A stretch of 28,040 nucleotides of DNA. Origin: an uncultured Candidatus Saccharibacteria bacterium. GTDB taxonomy: Bacteria > Patescibacteriota > Saccharimonadia > Saccharimonadales > Saccharimonadaceae. The translations under genes were made by a program, and so were the position numbers. The notes beneath the pieces were generated by a model. The model searched no databases and was not told the origin of the DNA. It saw only the letters and a program-made list of their open reading frames with translations. The stretch is from NCBI GenBank assembly GCA_938042055.1, contig CALIRX010000001.1, forward strand, positions 1 through 28,040. The letters run 5' to 3'. The first letter of the stretch is position 1, and the number at the start of each line of letters is the position of its first letter. Shown here piece after piece: positions 6,895 through 16,000 of this stretch.

Positions 6895-6923
6895 TTGATA
6901 GGAATGCATAAACTTGCCATAAT
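6895..6923 (+). promoter_or_regulatory. Promoter of the dcd operon
   Basis: TTGATA (6895-6900), 17 nt, CATAAT (6918-6923) with TGC before it (extended -10). The start is predicted near 6930, which places the ribosome site GGGAGGTG (6950-6957) inside a 30-nt leader. Confidence 0.6.
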
Positions 6924-6961
6924 AAGATTTGGTAGAAAAATCACGCAATGGGAGGTGTTTA

Positions 6962-7681
6962 GTGAGCGTGTACTCAAATAAAGATATATTAGCGGCGATT
7001 GAAGACGGGACAATTGTCTGTACGCCGTTCAACCCAAAAAACGTATCGGAAGCCAGCTTAGATTTTACGCTAGGCTTTAATTTTTATAAGCAGGAATATG
7101 ACGATATTTCGCGAGTTTATAATCCGTTTGACGAGTCTGACGTCAATCGATACTTCAAGGGTCCGCTTAAGGCAATTCCGCACGCCGAATGGTGTGAGCG
7201 GCACGGTTTTCGGGAATTTAAGAATATTCCGCCAGATCATCCGATTATCGTACTGAAACCTGGTGAGCGAATTTTGGCACACACGCACGAATTTGTTGGA
7301 ATTCGGACGCATGGCGGCGCGGCTGAGGTGAAAAGTCGTAGCTCTTGGGGGCGAAACGGCGTGGCGGTGTGTTTTGATGCTGGCTGGGTTGATCCGGGAT
7401 ATATCAATCGGATTACGCTTGAGATTTACAATTTGAATAAGCATGAGAGTGTGGTTTTGCCTGTTGGCGAACGTATTGGGCAATTGATTTTTCATCACAC
7501 TGGTCAGGTTGATGGCGGATATGCTAGTGGACGCGGTGGAATGAGCGGCAAATATCAGCACACTGACGATTTGGATGAATTGATAAAAACTTGGCGTCCA
7601 GAAATGATGTTGCCGCGGGCGTTTAAGGATCGTCGACATAAACCGATGGAAATCGCGGGTCTAAGCGAGGGGATTTTGTAG
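6962..7681 (+). CDS. dcd: dCTP deaminase (Dcd/Dut superfamily)
   Basis: Converts dCTP to dUTP (or directly to dUMP in bifunctional members), feeding dUMP to ThyA. The GTG at 6962 is chosen because GGGAGGTG lies 4 nt upstream; a TTG at 6929 would sit at the predicted transcription start. The resulting 239 aa is longer than E. coli Dcd (193 aa), mainly through an insertion at about residues 45-90 and a C-terminal tail. Motifs include KSRSSWGR (124-131), VDPG (143-146) and ITLE with the expected catalytic Glu154, then the GQLIF strand. A glycine-rich C-terminal GRGGMSGKYQ could close over the nucleotide. Whether it also has dUTPase activity cannot be told. The HIT gene follows after 2 nt. Confidence 0.88.
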   Translation: MSVYSNKDILAAIEDGTIVCTPFNPKNVSEASLDFTLGFNFYKQEYDDISRVYNPFDESDVNRYFKGPLKAIPHAEWCERHGFREFKNIPPDHPIIVLKPGERILAHTHEFVGIRTHGGAAEVKSRSSWGRNGVAVCFDAGWVDPGYINRITLEIYNLNKHESVVLPVGERIGQLIFHHTGQVDGGYASGRGGMSGKYQHTDDLDELIKTWRPEMMLPRAFKDRRHKPMEIAGLSEGIL

Positions 7682-7683
7682 TA

Positions 7684-8124
7684 ATGTCAGGTTCAATGTT
7701 CCGTTGGCGGACAAAAGAAAAAGAATATAAGAATCATAAGAAAAGTAATAGATCTGAAAGTTGCGACTTCTGTCAATTGGTAAAACAGCACACTAGTCAA
7801 GTCGTAGAAGAAACGCAACATTGCCTAATCATTAAAAATCGATTTGGCTATGATTTTTGGGACGGCTGCGGCGTGGACGACCATTTGATGGTGATACCGA
7901 AACGGCACGTCGATTCGTTGGCAAATTTGAGCGATGAGGAAAAAATTGACTATATGAATCAGATTGCGAAGTTTGAATCTAGTGGCTATTCAATTTACGC
8001 TCGAGCCCAAGGCAGCAAAACCAAGTCGATGATACATCAGCATACGCATTTTATAAAAGTTGACGGCAAGGCGAAAAAGATAATGCTTTATCTGAATAAG
8101 CCGCATACTGTGATTACGAGGTGA
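7684..8124 (+). CDS. HIT-family nucleotide-binding protein
   Basis: Histidine-triad proteins hydrolyse or transfer nucleotides from phosphoramidates and dinucleoside polyphosphates. The triad is seen as H118-Q-H120-T-H122 (IHQHTHF), with a CDFC pair at 27-30 and His75 that may form the structural zinc site found in some HIT proteins. At 146 aa it is a normal single-domain size, with a basic N-terminal extension of about 25 residues. It lies between dcd and tmk with 2 nt and an overlap, so it is probably co-expressed with deoxynucleotide enzymes. Its exact substrate is unknown. Confidence 0.88.
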   Translation: MSGSMFRWRTKEKEYKNHKKSNRSESCDFCQLVKQHTSQVVEETQHCLIIKNRFGYDFWDGCGVDDHLMVIPKRHVDSLANLSDEEKIDYMNQIAKFESSGYSIYARAQGSKTKSMIHQHTHFIKVDGKAKKIMLYLNKPHTVITR

Positions 8125-8126
8125 TG

Positions 8127-8804
8127 ATGAGCGACGCTGGAAAATATATAGTTATCGAAGGTAATGACGGGACAGGAAAATCGACGCAGGTCGCGAAATT
8201 GGCGGAATATTTTCGGTCAATCGGGCGAACGGTTTGCGTGATTGAAGAGCCGGGAAGCGATGATCCGGAAAAATCAACTCCGATAGCAAATGAACTTCGA
8301 AAAGTGATTAAAAATGGTGATCTGGCGCGTTCTGCGGCGGTGAATGTGGCGCTATTTTCTGCAGCTCGGCGTGAATTGTGGCGGGAAAAAATTCAGCCAG
8401 CGTTGGAGCGTGGGGAAATTGTTTTGAGCGCAAGGAATTATATTTCAACGCTGGTTTATCAGGGGCGAGGCGAAGGTTATGACGAGTCGGAGATTCTGCG
8501 ATTGACAGAATTATTCACCGATGAAAAATACTTAAGGCCGGACGTTATGGTTATTTTGAGTTTGAGCCGCGATAAGCGGGAAGAGCGAATTTCTATGCGC
8601 GGCGAGCTGAAAAATCCCGACACTTTTGAGTCGCGCGGGCAAGATTTTCAGAAAAAAGTCGATGATGGATATTTGGAGATTGCCGAGGCGTACGGAATTC
8701 CGGTAGTTTCTGCTGACGGGACGATTGAGGAGATTCATGATATGCTGGTGAGTAAGATTAAAGGAACGGAAGGGGTAAGTAAGAATGAGGGTAGAGATAG
8801 GTAG
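8127..8804 (+). CDS. tmk: Thymidylate kinase-like enzyme, divergent
   Basis: Phosphorylates dTMP to dTDP, the step after ThyA. The P-loop EGNDGTGKST is at residues 11-20, the EEPGS segment (usual REPG) at 40-44, and YQGRGEG after residue 110. The canonical DR(Y/H/F) motif that follows the second strand reads A102-R103-N-Y, so the aspartate is replaced while the arginine is kept. At 225 aa it is within the family range. Three starts are possible (GTG 8121, ATG 8124, ATG 8127); ATG 8127 best fits the GAGG at 8118-8121. The gene overlaps the HIT stop region, and the next gene starts inside its 3' end. A related deoxynucleoside monophosphate kinase is the main alternative. Confidence 0.85.
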   Translation: MSDAGKYIVIEGNDGTGKSTQVAKLAEYFRSIGRTVCVIEEPGSDDPEKSTPIANELRKVIKNGDLARSAAVNVALFSAARRELWREKIQPALERGEIVLSARNYISTLVYQGRGEGYDESEILRLTELFTDEKYLRPDVMVILSLSRDKREERISMRGELKNPDTFESRGQDFQKKVDDGYLEIAEAYGIPVVSADGTIEEIHDMLVSKIKGTEGVSKNEGRDR

Positions 8805-9507
8805 ATTGACTCCAGATCGTATAGACCGTGAGACTCAAATGACCATCTGTGATATGTGGTCGGGAGCCGAAAGCCTTACTGATGGAAAGAAGACAGATCC
8901 TGGGTTGATGCGTATTATTTATGGCAACAATAGTCCAGATGATTTACGACGTGAGGTGAGCAGGTGGGATTCTGGAATTTATGTGGTACAGGGGTTAGGC
9001 AGCAGTGCTTTACTGGCTGCTGCGAGAGTGACTATTAAAAGAGGTAGAGCTGCTCCGCAATATGGCGATAGTCAAGCGGGTAGGCCTATGTATATGGAGA
9101 TTTTTGGCGCGAGTGCTAATGCTAAGGAGGCTTGGCCAGGCTATCTCCAGAGTATGGTAGATCAGGCACGAAAGGACTTTGGCCGATCCATGGGAAGCAG
9201 CGTCACTAAGCTTTGCGCTTACGCCTCTCCTAAGGCTAATGAGAGATTTCCTAATGCTGTTAGGAGTATTAATCCTCGTACTTATGAAAAGCATGGCGGA
9301 GAGGAAGGGCTGTCCGGTGTTGTAGGTGGAGTGTCTGGGTATTACGTTCGGCATGATGTGGAGTTTAAGCCCCCTTGGAGTAGTTGCACACGTGAAGACT
9401 CAAGTAACGCTACTTATCCACTACTGGGTGTTCCTTCAAAAAGTCCGCTCGACGAGCTTGTTCCAGCTCGCACTGGGTCTACCGAAGAAGTACCAGTAGC
9501 TGCCTGA
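8785..9507 (+). CDS. Hypothetical protein, 240 aa, possibly GNAT-like
   Basis: Not firmly recognised. It starts 20 nt before the tmk stop in another frame, behind an AAGGGG ribosome site, and so appears to be the last gene of the dcd operon. The order of elements is weakly reminiscent of a GNAT acetyltransferase: a basic N-terminal strand, a strand at about 66-72 (GIYVVQG), a helix SALLAAARVT, a strand YMEIFGA and a helix ending in KDFGR, then a strand TKLCAYASP and an RTYEKHGG segment. The acetyl-CoA loop RxxGxG/A is not visible. The C-terminal 50 residues are low in order and rich in Ser, Pro and Thr. AGG and AGA arginine codons and TAT/TAC-rich stretches differ a little from tmk. Confidence 0.6.
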   Translation: MRVEIGRLTPDRIDRETQMTICDMWSGAESLTDGKKTDPGLMRIIYGNNSPDDLRREVSRWDSGIYVVQGLGSSALLAAARVTIKRGRAAPQYGDSQAGRPMYMEIFGASANAKEAWPGYLQSMVDQARKDFGRSMGSSVTKLCAYASPKANERFPNAVRSINPRTYEKHGGEEGLSGVVGGVSGYYVRHDVEFKPPWSSCTREDSSNATYPLLGVPSKSPLDELVPARTGSTEEVPVAA

Positions 9508-9529
9508 GAGTAAAATATCGTAAAACCCC

Positions 9530-9558
9530 TTGATTTTATTGACGTTTTTCGTCATAAT
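9530..9558 (+). promoter_or_regulatory. rpoBC promoter with an internal dyad
   Basis: TTGATT (9530-9535), 17 nt, CATAAT (9553-9558). A perfect dyad TGACG-TTTTT-CGTCA (9540-9554) occupies most of the spacer and touches the -10 box, where a bound regulator would block polymerase. The start is predicted near 9565, leaving a leader of about 125 nt before rpoB. Confidence 0.55.
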
Positions 9559-9583
9559 GAGTAGTTATAGAAGTAGTGTATTC

Positions 9584-9658
9584 ATGGCGGGTGAAAATTG
9601 CGAGTGGCAAATCGTGATTTTGGGCTATGAATTAGAGATCTTCACGGCCGTCTATTAA
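9584..9658 (+). other. 24-codon open frame in the rpoB leader
   Basis: An ATG at 9584 opens a frame of 24 codons (MAGENCEWQI onward) ending at TAA 9656-9658, 31 nt before the rpoB start. There is no Shine-Dalgarno before it, so it may be chance. A leader peptide is the alternative. Confidence 0.25.
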
Positions 9659-9689
9659 CCACTAATTAAAGCGAGGAGTGTTTACGCCT

Positions 9690-12600
9690 GTGGCAAAAAA
9701 ACCAACCACAAGTAGCGAGCGCGTCTATTTCACCTCTGGTGATAATGCCCTGCCGCTACCAAACTTAATCGCTCACCAAAAAGATTCTTGGCGCTGGTTC
9801 GTCGAAGAAGGTTTGAGTGAGATATTTTCAGAAATTAACCCAATTGACGACTACACTGGTCAGAAGTTGTCATTAAAGTTCGGCAAATACTATTTTGGCG
9901 AGCCAAAAAACACTGACCAATTTGCCAAAGAAAACAACTTGACATTTGAAGCTCCGCTACACGCAACAGTTGAATTGACGAACAAAACAACTGGCGTAGT
10001 TGAAGAGCAGGAAATTTACCTTGGTGAATATCCATGGATGACTGATCGCGGTACATTCGTTATCAACGGTACGGAGCGTGTGGTTGTTAGCCAGTTGATT
10101 CGCTCTGCTGGTGTTTTCTTCACTGCTGAAACGGTAGCGGGACGTAATTACTACGGCGCAAAAATCATTCCAGGACGTGGAGCTTGGATGGAATTTGAGA
10201 CGGCTTCTAACGGCGCAATTTACGTAAAAATTGACCGCCGCCGCAAGATGCCAGCAACGACTTTGTTGCGCGCTTTGGGCTATCCAAAGACTAGCGAAAT
10301 TAAGGAATTATTCGCTGATATTGATACTGGTGACGTAAAATATATTGACGAAACCTTGGACAAGGATACTTCTCGTGGCGCAAACGAGGCGTTGATTGAG
10401 GTTTATCGTCGATTGCGTCCAGGCGATTTGGCAACGGTTGATAACGCTCGTCAGATGATTGAGCGAATGTTCTTTGACTTTAAGCGGTTCGATTATTCGC
10501 GGGTTGGTCGTTATAAATTGAACCAACGCTTGGGTCTGGATGTTGCAAATACAGCAGAAAATCGTACGCTACAGATGAGCGATTTGGTGGCGATTTTGCG
10601 TGAAATTATTCGTCTAAACAATACGCAAGAGCCAGCTGACGACATTGACGCATTGAGTAACCGCCGAGTTCGCTTGGTAGGTGAATTGATTGCCCGACAA
10701 TTCCGTGTCGGTATGCTCCGAATGCAGCGCAACGCGATGGATCGCATGAGCGTGGCTGATTTGGAAAGTGTTAGCCCAAGTCAATTGATTAATGCTCGTC
10801 CAATTGTTGCGGCTGTTCGTGAATTCTTCACTTCAAGCCAGCTGTCACAGCTACTTGACGAAGTTAACCCATTATCAGAGTTGAGCCACAAGCGACGCTT
10901 GAGCTCGACTGGTCCTGGTGGTTTGACTCGTGAGCGCGCTGGATTTGAGGTTCGCGACGCCCACCCAACTCACTACGGTCGTATCTGTTCAGTGGAAACG
11001 CCAGAAGGTGCGAATATCGGTTTGGTGCTGAACTTGGCAGCTTATGCGCGCGTTAACGAATACGGATTTATCGAAACTCCATATCTTCGTGTAAAAGACG
11101 GCAAAGTCACTGACGAACTTGTTTATTTGGATGCTTCACAGGAAATTGGTGAAGTTATCGCTGATGCTGGTGAAGCTCTTAACGAAGACGGAACTTTCCG
11201 CGACGAGCGTGTTAACGCCCGCAGTAACATGCAGCCATCACAAGTTGATGCCAGCCAGGTTACATTCATGGACGCGGCTCACCGTCAGATTCTAGGTTCA
11301 ACTGCGGCATTGGTTCCGTTTATTGAAAAGACTCGCGTTGACCGTGCTTTGACTGGATCAAACATGCAACGCCAGGCGGTTCCTCTATTGTGTCCAGAAT
11401 CTGCAACTGTTGGTACTGGAATTGAAAAGGCCGTGGCCGAGAATAGTGGTCACTTGATTCAGGCTAGCGCCGACGGCGAAGTCGTTCGTGCTGATGCCGA
11501 CGAAGTTCATGTTAAATATGCTGACGGCGTAAAGATTTATACGTTGAAACATTTCGTGAAGAACAATGACGATCGTTGTTACAACCAAAAAGTCCGCGTT
11601 GAGCGTGGCGACAAGGTGAAGAAGGGTGACATTCTGATTGAAGGTGCCTCAATTGCCGGCGGTGAAATTGCCCTAGGTAAAAACCTTCTGGTTGCCTTCA
11701 TGCCATGGGGTGGCTACAACATGGAAGACGCGATTATTATGAGTCGTCGTTTGGTTGAAGATGATCGATTGACAAGCATTAACATTAAAGATTACACCGT
11801 TGAAGTTCGTGAGACGAAGCTTGGTCCAGAGATTGTGACACGTGATATTCCAAATGTTTCTGAGGAAAGTTTGCGCCATTTGGACGAGAACGGAATTGTT
11901 CAAATTGGCTCAGAGGTTAAGGCTGGCGATGTCTTGGTTGGTAAGATTACACCAAAGGGCGAGCAGGAATTGAGTTCTGAGGAGCGTTTGCTTCGCGCAA
12001 TCTTCGGTGAAAAAGCTAAGGACGTTCGTGATACATCACAGCGAATGAACAATGCAGGCGGCGGTAAAGTTGTTGGCGTTAAGATCTTTAGTCGTGAAAA
12101 TGGTCACGAATTGAAGGCTGGCGTTTTGATGCAAATTCAGATCTTCGTTGCGCAACTACGAAAGATTGGCGTTGGCGACAAGATGGCTGGACGCTTCGGT
12201 AACAAGGGTGTTGTGGCGAAAGTTCTTCCTGTTGAAGATATGCCATTCCTAGAGGACGGTACGCCGGTTGACGTAGTTTTGAACCCACTTGGTGTGCCAA
12301 GTCGTATGAACCTTGGTCAGATTTTTGAAACTCATCTTGGTATGGCGGCGCGAGCATTGGGTTACCGTGTAGCAACTCCGTCATTTAACGGTGTTCCGAG
12401 CGAGAAGATTTCTGATGAGCTAGAAAAAGCTGGTTTGGCGCGTGACGGTAAGAGCCAATTGTTTGACGGCCGCACCGGTGAACCGTTTGAGGAGCGAACA
12501 ACAGTTGGTGTGATGCACATGATTAAGTTGCACCACATGGTTTCTGACAAGATTCACGCCCGCTCAACTGGTCCATACACGATGGTTACTCAGCAGCCGC

Positions 12601-13031
12601 TTGGTGGTAAAGCACAAAACGGTGGTCAGCGCTTCGGTGAAATGGAGGTTTGGGCACTGGAAGCTTACGGCGCCGCTGCAACCTTGCAGGAAATGCTAAC
12701 CATTAAGTCCGACGACGTTTACGGTCGTGCAAAGGCTTACGAGTCAATCATTAAGGATGAGCCGATTGTTGGTCCAAAACTTCCAGAGTCCTTCAACGTG
12801 TTGGTTAAGGAGCTTCAAGGTTTGGGTCTTCGAGTTGACTTGGTTGATGACGAGGCAACAGTTGACGCTGAGCACGTTATTGCTTCAAGTGGCCCAGAAG
12901 ACAAAACTGTTGCCGCTGACAATGAGGAAGAAGAAAAATACTTGGACGAATCAGATGACATCGGTGAAATTGACGATGGCATGAGCGTGCAAGATATTGA
13001 TGAAGTAGAAGAAATAAAGGAGGACGCGTAA
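9690..13031 (+). CDS. rpoB: RNA polymerase beta subunit
   Basis: Catalytic-core subunit of transcription, 1113 aa from GTG 9690. This start is preferred because GAGGAG (9673-9678) sits at a workable distance, whereas the in-frame GTG 9678 overlaps that site. The rifampicin-pocket region (SQLSQLLDEVNPLSELSHKRR, about 10833-10925) keeps Gln513, Asp516, His526, Arg529 and Ser531 in E. coli numbering. It has Leu at 514, Val at 518 and Thr at 533. The active-centre segment VGDKMAGRFGNKG is intact. The C-terminus is a strongly acidic tail of about 40 residues. It overlaps functionally with rpoC: the AAGGAGG ribosome site for rpoC lies in its last codons. No rplJ or rplL precedes it. Confidence 0.97.
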   Translation: MAKKPTTSSERVYFTSGDNALPLPNLIAHQKDSWRWFVEEGLSEIFSEINPIDDYTGQKLSLKFGKYYFGEPKNTDQFAKENNLTFEAPLHATVELTNKTTGVVEEQEIYLGEYPWMTDRGTFVINGTERVVVSQLIRSAGVFFTAETVAGRNYYGAKIIPGRGAWMEFETASNGAIYVKIDRRRKMPATTLLRALGYPKTSEIKELFADIDTGDVKYIDETLDKDTSRGANEALIEVYRRLRPGDLATVDNARQMIERMFFDFKRFDYSRVGRYKLNQRLGLDVANTAENRTLQMSDLVAILREIIRLNNTQEPADDIDALSNRRVRLVGELIARQFRVGMLRMQRNAMDRMSVADLESVSPSQLINARPIVAAVREFFTSSQLSQLLDEVNPLSELSHKRRLSSTGPGGLTRERAGFEVRDAHPTHYGRICSVETPEGANIGLVLNLAAYARVNEYGFIETPYLRVKDGKVTDELVYLDASQEIGEVIADAGEALNEDGTFRDERVNARSNMQPSQVDASQVTFMDAAHRQILGSTAALVPFIEKTRVDRALTGSNMQRQAVPLLCPESATVGTGIEKAVAENSGHLIQASADGEVVRADADEVHVKYADGVKIYTLKHFVKNNDDRCYNQKVRVERGDKVKKGDILIEGASIAGGEIALGKNLLVAFMPWGGYNMEDAIIMSRRLVEDDRLTSINIKDYTVEVRETKLGPEIVTRDIPNVSEESLRHLDENGIVQIGSEVKAGDVLVGKITPKGEQELSSEERLLRAIFGEKAKDVRDTSQRMNNAGGGKVVGVKIFSRENGHELKAGVLMQIQIFVAQLRKIGVGDKMAGRFGNKGVVAKVLPVEDMPFLEDGTPVDVVLNPLGVPSRMNLGQIFETHLGMAARALGYRVATPSFNGVPSEKISDELEKAGLARDGKSQLFDGRTGEPFEERTTVGVMHMIKLHHMVSDKIHARSTGPYTMVTQQPLGGKAQNGGQRFGEMEVWALEAYGAAATLQEMLTIKSDDVYGRAKAYESIIKDEPIVGPKLPESFNVLVKELQGLGLRVDLVDDEATVDAEHVIASSGPEDKTVAADNEEEEKYLDESDDIGEIDDGMSVQDIDEVEEIKEDA

Positions 13032-13032
13032 G

Positions 13033-16000
13033 ATGGCAAATTCTGCATTTAACGCAACGGGCATCAGCGATTTTGACGCGGTTCGTTTGGCGGTAGCTAG
13101 CCCAGAAGATATTCTGAAATGGAGCTACGGCGAAGTTTTGAAGCCAGAAACAATTAACTATCGCACACAAAAGCCAGAGCGCGACGGATTGTTCTGTGAG
13201 CGAATCTTTGGTCCAGTTAAGGATATCAATCCACACGACTCAAAGCTTAAGGGTGTACGTTCACGCGAAGCTGCTGTCGATAAGAATGGTGAATTAGTCA
13301 CTAAGTCAATCGTTCGTCGTGAGCGAATGGGGCACATTCAATTGGCAGTTCCAGTTGCGCACATTTGGTTTATGCGCGGCACTCCAAGCGCAATGAGCCA
13401 GCTGCTTGGTATGACGGTTCGCAATATTGAGAAAATCGTTTACTTTGCAACTTACGTTATCTTAAGTGTTGACGAAGCAACTCGCGATCAATATTTGGCA
13501 GATTTGGAAGCGGAAACTGATTTGGCTCGTAAGGCTATCAAAATCCGTTACGAAAAAATGGCTGAAGAAGATGGCGCCGACGTTAAGCAATTGGCGAAAG
13601 AGCAGAGTCGTGAAGTCGAGGAATTGGAAGAAGCTTATGTTGGTAAGAAATCTCAATTGGAGAGCTTAAATAAGGGCGCTTTGATCTCAGAGAGCGAATA
13701 TCGCAACTTGCCAGAAGAATACGACGAATTGATTGAAGTTGGCATGGGTGCCAGCGCGGTCAAGGAACTCTTGGACGATATCGACCTGCCAAAGCTTATC
13801 GCTGAATTGACAGAGGAAGCCGAAACCGCAAAAGGTCAGCGACAGAAGAAGTTGCTAAAGCGCTTGAAGATGCTTGAAAGTATGGAATCTGCTGGCATTA
13901 AGCCATCAAGCCTATGTATGACTGTTCTGCCGGTGATTCCTCCGGATCTTCGTCCAATGGTGGCGTTGTCCGGTGGCCGATTTGCGACATCTGACTTGAA
14001 CGATTTGTATCGCCGAATTATCAACCGAAACAATCGCCTAAAGAAGTTGATTGAGCTTAACGCGCCAGAAGTTATTCAGCGCAATGAAAAGCGCATGCTT
14101 CAGGAAGCTGTTGACGCTTTGATTGACAATTCGGCATCACGCGGTCGCGCAGTTAGCTCGACTGGTGGTCGCCGCAGCTTGAAGAGCTTGAGCGATATGC
14201 TAAAGGGTAAGCAGGGTCGCTTCCGTCAGAACCTTCTTGGTAAGCGTGTTGACTATTCTGGTCGCTCGGTTATCGTGGTTGGTCCAAAATTGAAGATTAA
14301 CCAATGTGGTTTGCCAAAGCAAATGGCGCTGGAATTGTTCAAGCCGTTCGTGATTAGCTGGCTGATTAAGAATGAATTTGCGCACAATATTCGCTCGGCT
14401 TCACGTCTGATTGAGGCTGGCGAGGCAGTGGTTTGGGACGCACTTGATTCAGCAATTGAAGGAAAGTATGTGCTGCTTAACCGTGCACCAAGTTTGCACC
14501 GTTTGTCAATTCAAGCCTTCCAGCCAGTTTTGGTTGAAGGAAAAGCTATTCAGTTGCACCCGTTAGTTTGTGCCGGATTTAACGCCGACTTCGACGGTGA
14601 CCAGATGGCTGTTCACTTGCCGCTATCGAAAGAGGCTCAGGCTGAAGCTCGTGAATTGATGAGCGCAACTGCCAACTTGTTGAAGCCTGCCGATGGTGCG
14701 CCAGTGTTGCACATTTCGCAGGACATCGTGCTTGGTAACTATTACTTGACTTACGATAAGCCGCAAGCTCAGACTGACAAGGTCAAAACTTACAGCTCTG
14801 TTTACGAAGCAGAAATGGCTTACGACAATGGTGTGATTCACTTGCAAACCCCAATTCGTATCTTTGCGAAAGGTAAAATGCGTGAAACAACTTTGGGTCG
14901 CGTCTTCTTCAATGAGATTCTGCCTGAAGATTTTCCGTATGACAATAATGTCCAGACTAAGAAGCAGCTTAAGAAGGTGTTGGCGCAAATCTTTAACAAG
15001 TACGGCGCCGAGGAAACCGCTAAGATTGCAGACCGCATGAAGGGTCAAGCTTTCCGCTTTGCTACGGTTGCGGCTGTGTCGACTGGTATGACCGACTACG
15101 TCCACTTCGAGGAAATCCCTCAGTTTGTGGCTGAAGGTGATGCTAAGGCGGCTTTGATTTCTGAGCAATTCGACCAAGGTTTGATTACTGAGGAAGAGCG
15201 ATACAACTTAACTGTTAACGCGTGGCGAAACGTCGACAATAAGATTACAGCATTCCTGAAAGACCAATTGGCGCACATGGACACCAGTATCTCTATGATG
15301 GTCAACTCTGGTGCTCGTGGTGATATTTCCAACGTGAAGTTGGCGAGCGCGATGATTGGTGTTCAGATGGACGCAACCAACCATGAGATTGAGCTTCCAA
15401 TCCGCAGTTCTTACACCGGCGGTTTGTCTAGCCTTGAAGCCTTTATCGCAACTCGTGGTGCACGTAAGGGTCTTATTGACACGGCTCTTAAGACTGCCGA
15501 CTCAGGTTACTTGACTCGTCGTTTGGTTGACGTTGCACAAGACGTCTTTACCGTTGAAGATACTGATGGCGACGATGAAGGTTACGCAATTTACCGATCA
15601 GAAACTGAAGAGACGATGATCGACTTCTCAAACCGTTTGGCTGGTCGTTATGCTGCTGAAACAATTCCAGGTCACGTCAATAAGAACGAATTGATCACGC
15701 GTGAAATCGCAGATTCAATTGATGACGACGAAAGCATTGAAAGCGTTAAGATTCAATCTGTATTATCGACAAACAACCTTAACGGTATTCCGCAGCGAAG
15801 TTACGGTATTGATATGTCGACTGGTAAATTGGTTGGAAATCATCAGCCAGTTGGTGTTATCGCCGCTCAGTCAGTCGGTGAGCCAGGTACTCAGTTGACG
15901 CTTCGTACCTTCCACAACTCTGGTGTTGCTGGTGGTGACATTACCCAAGGTTTGCCTCGTGTTGAAGAATTGTTTGAAGCGCGCACACCAAAGGGTCAAG

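Noticed and set aside
6929..6961. Longer dcd starting at TTG 6929
   Set aside because: It coincides with the predicted transcription start; the GTG at 6962 has a strong ribosome site and gives a normal Dcd N-terminus.
9678..9689. Alternative rpoB start at GTG 9678
   Set aside because: It overlaps the only ribosome-site candidate GAGGAG, which fits GTG 9690 instead.
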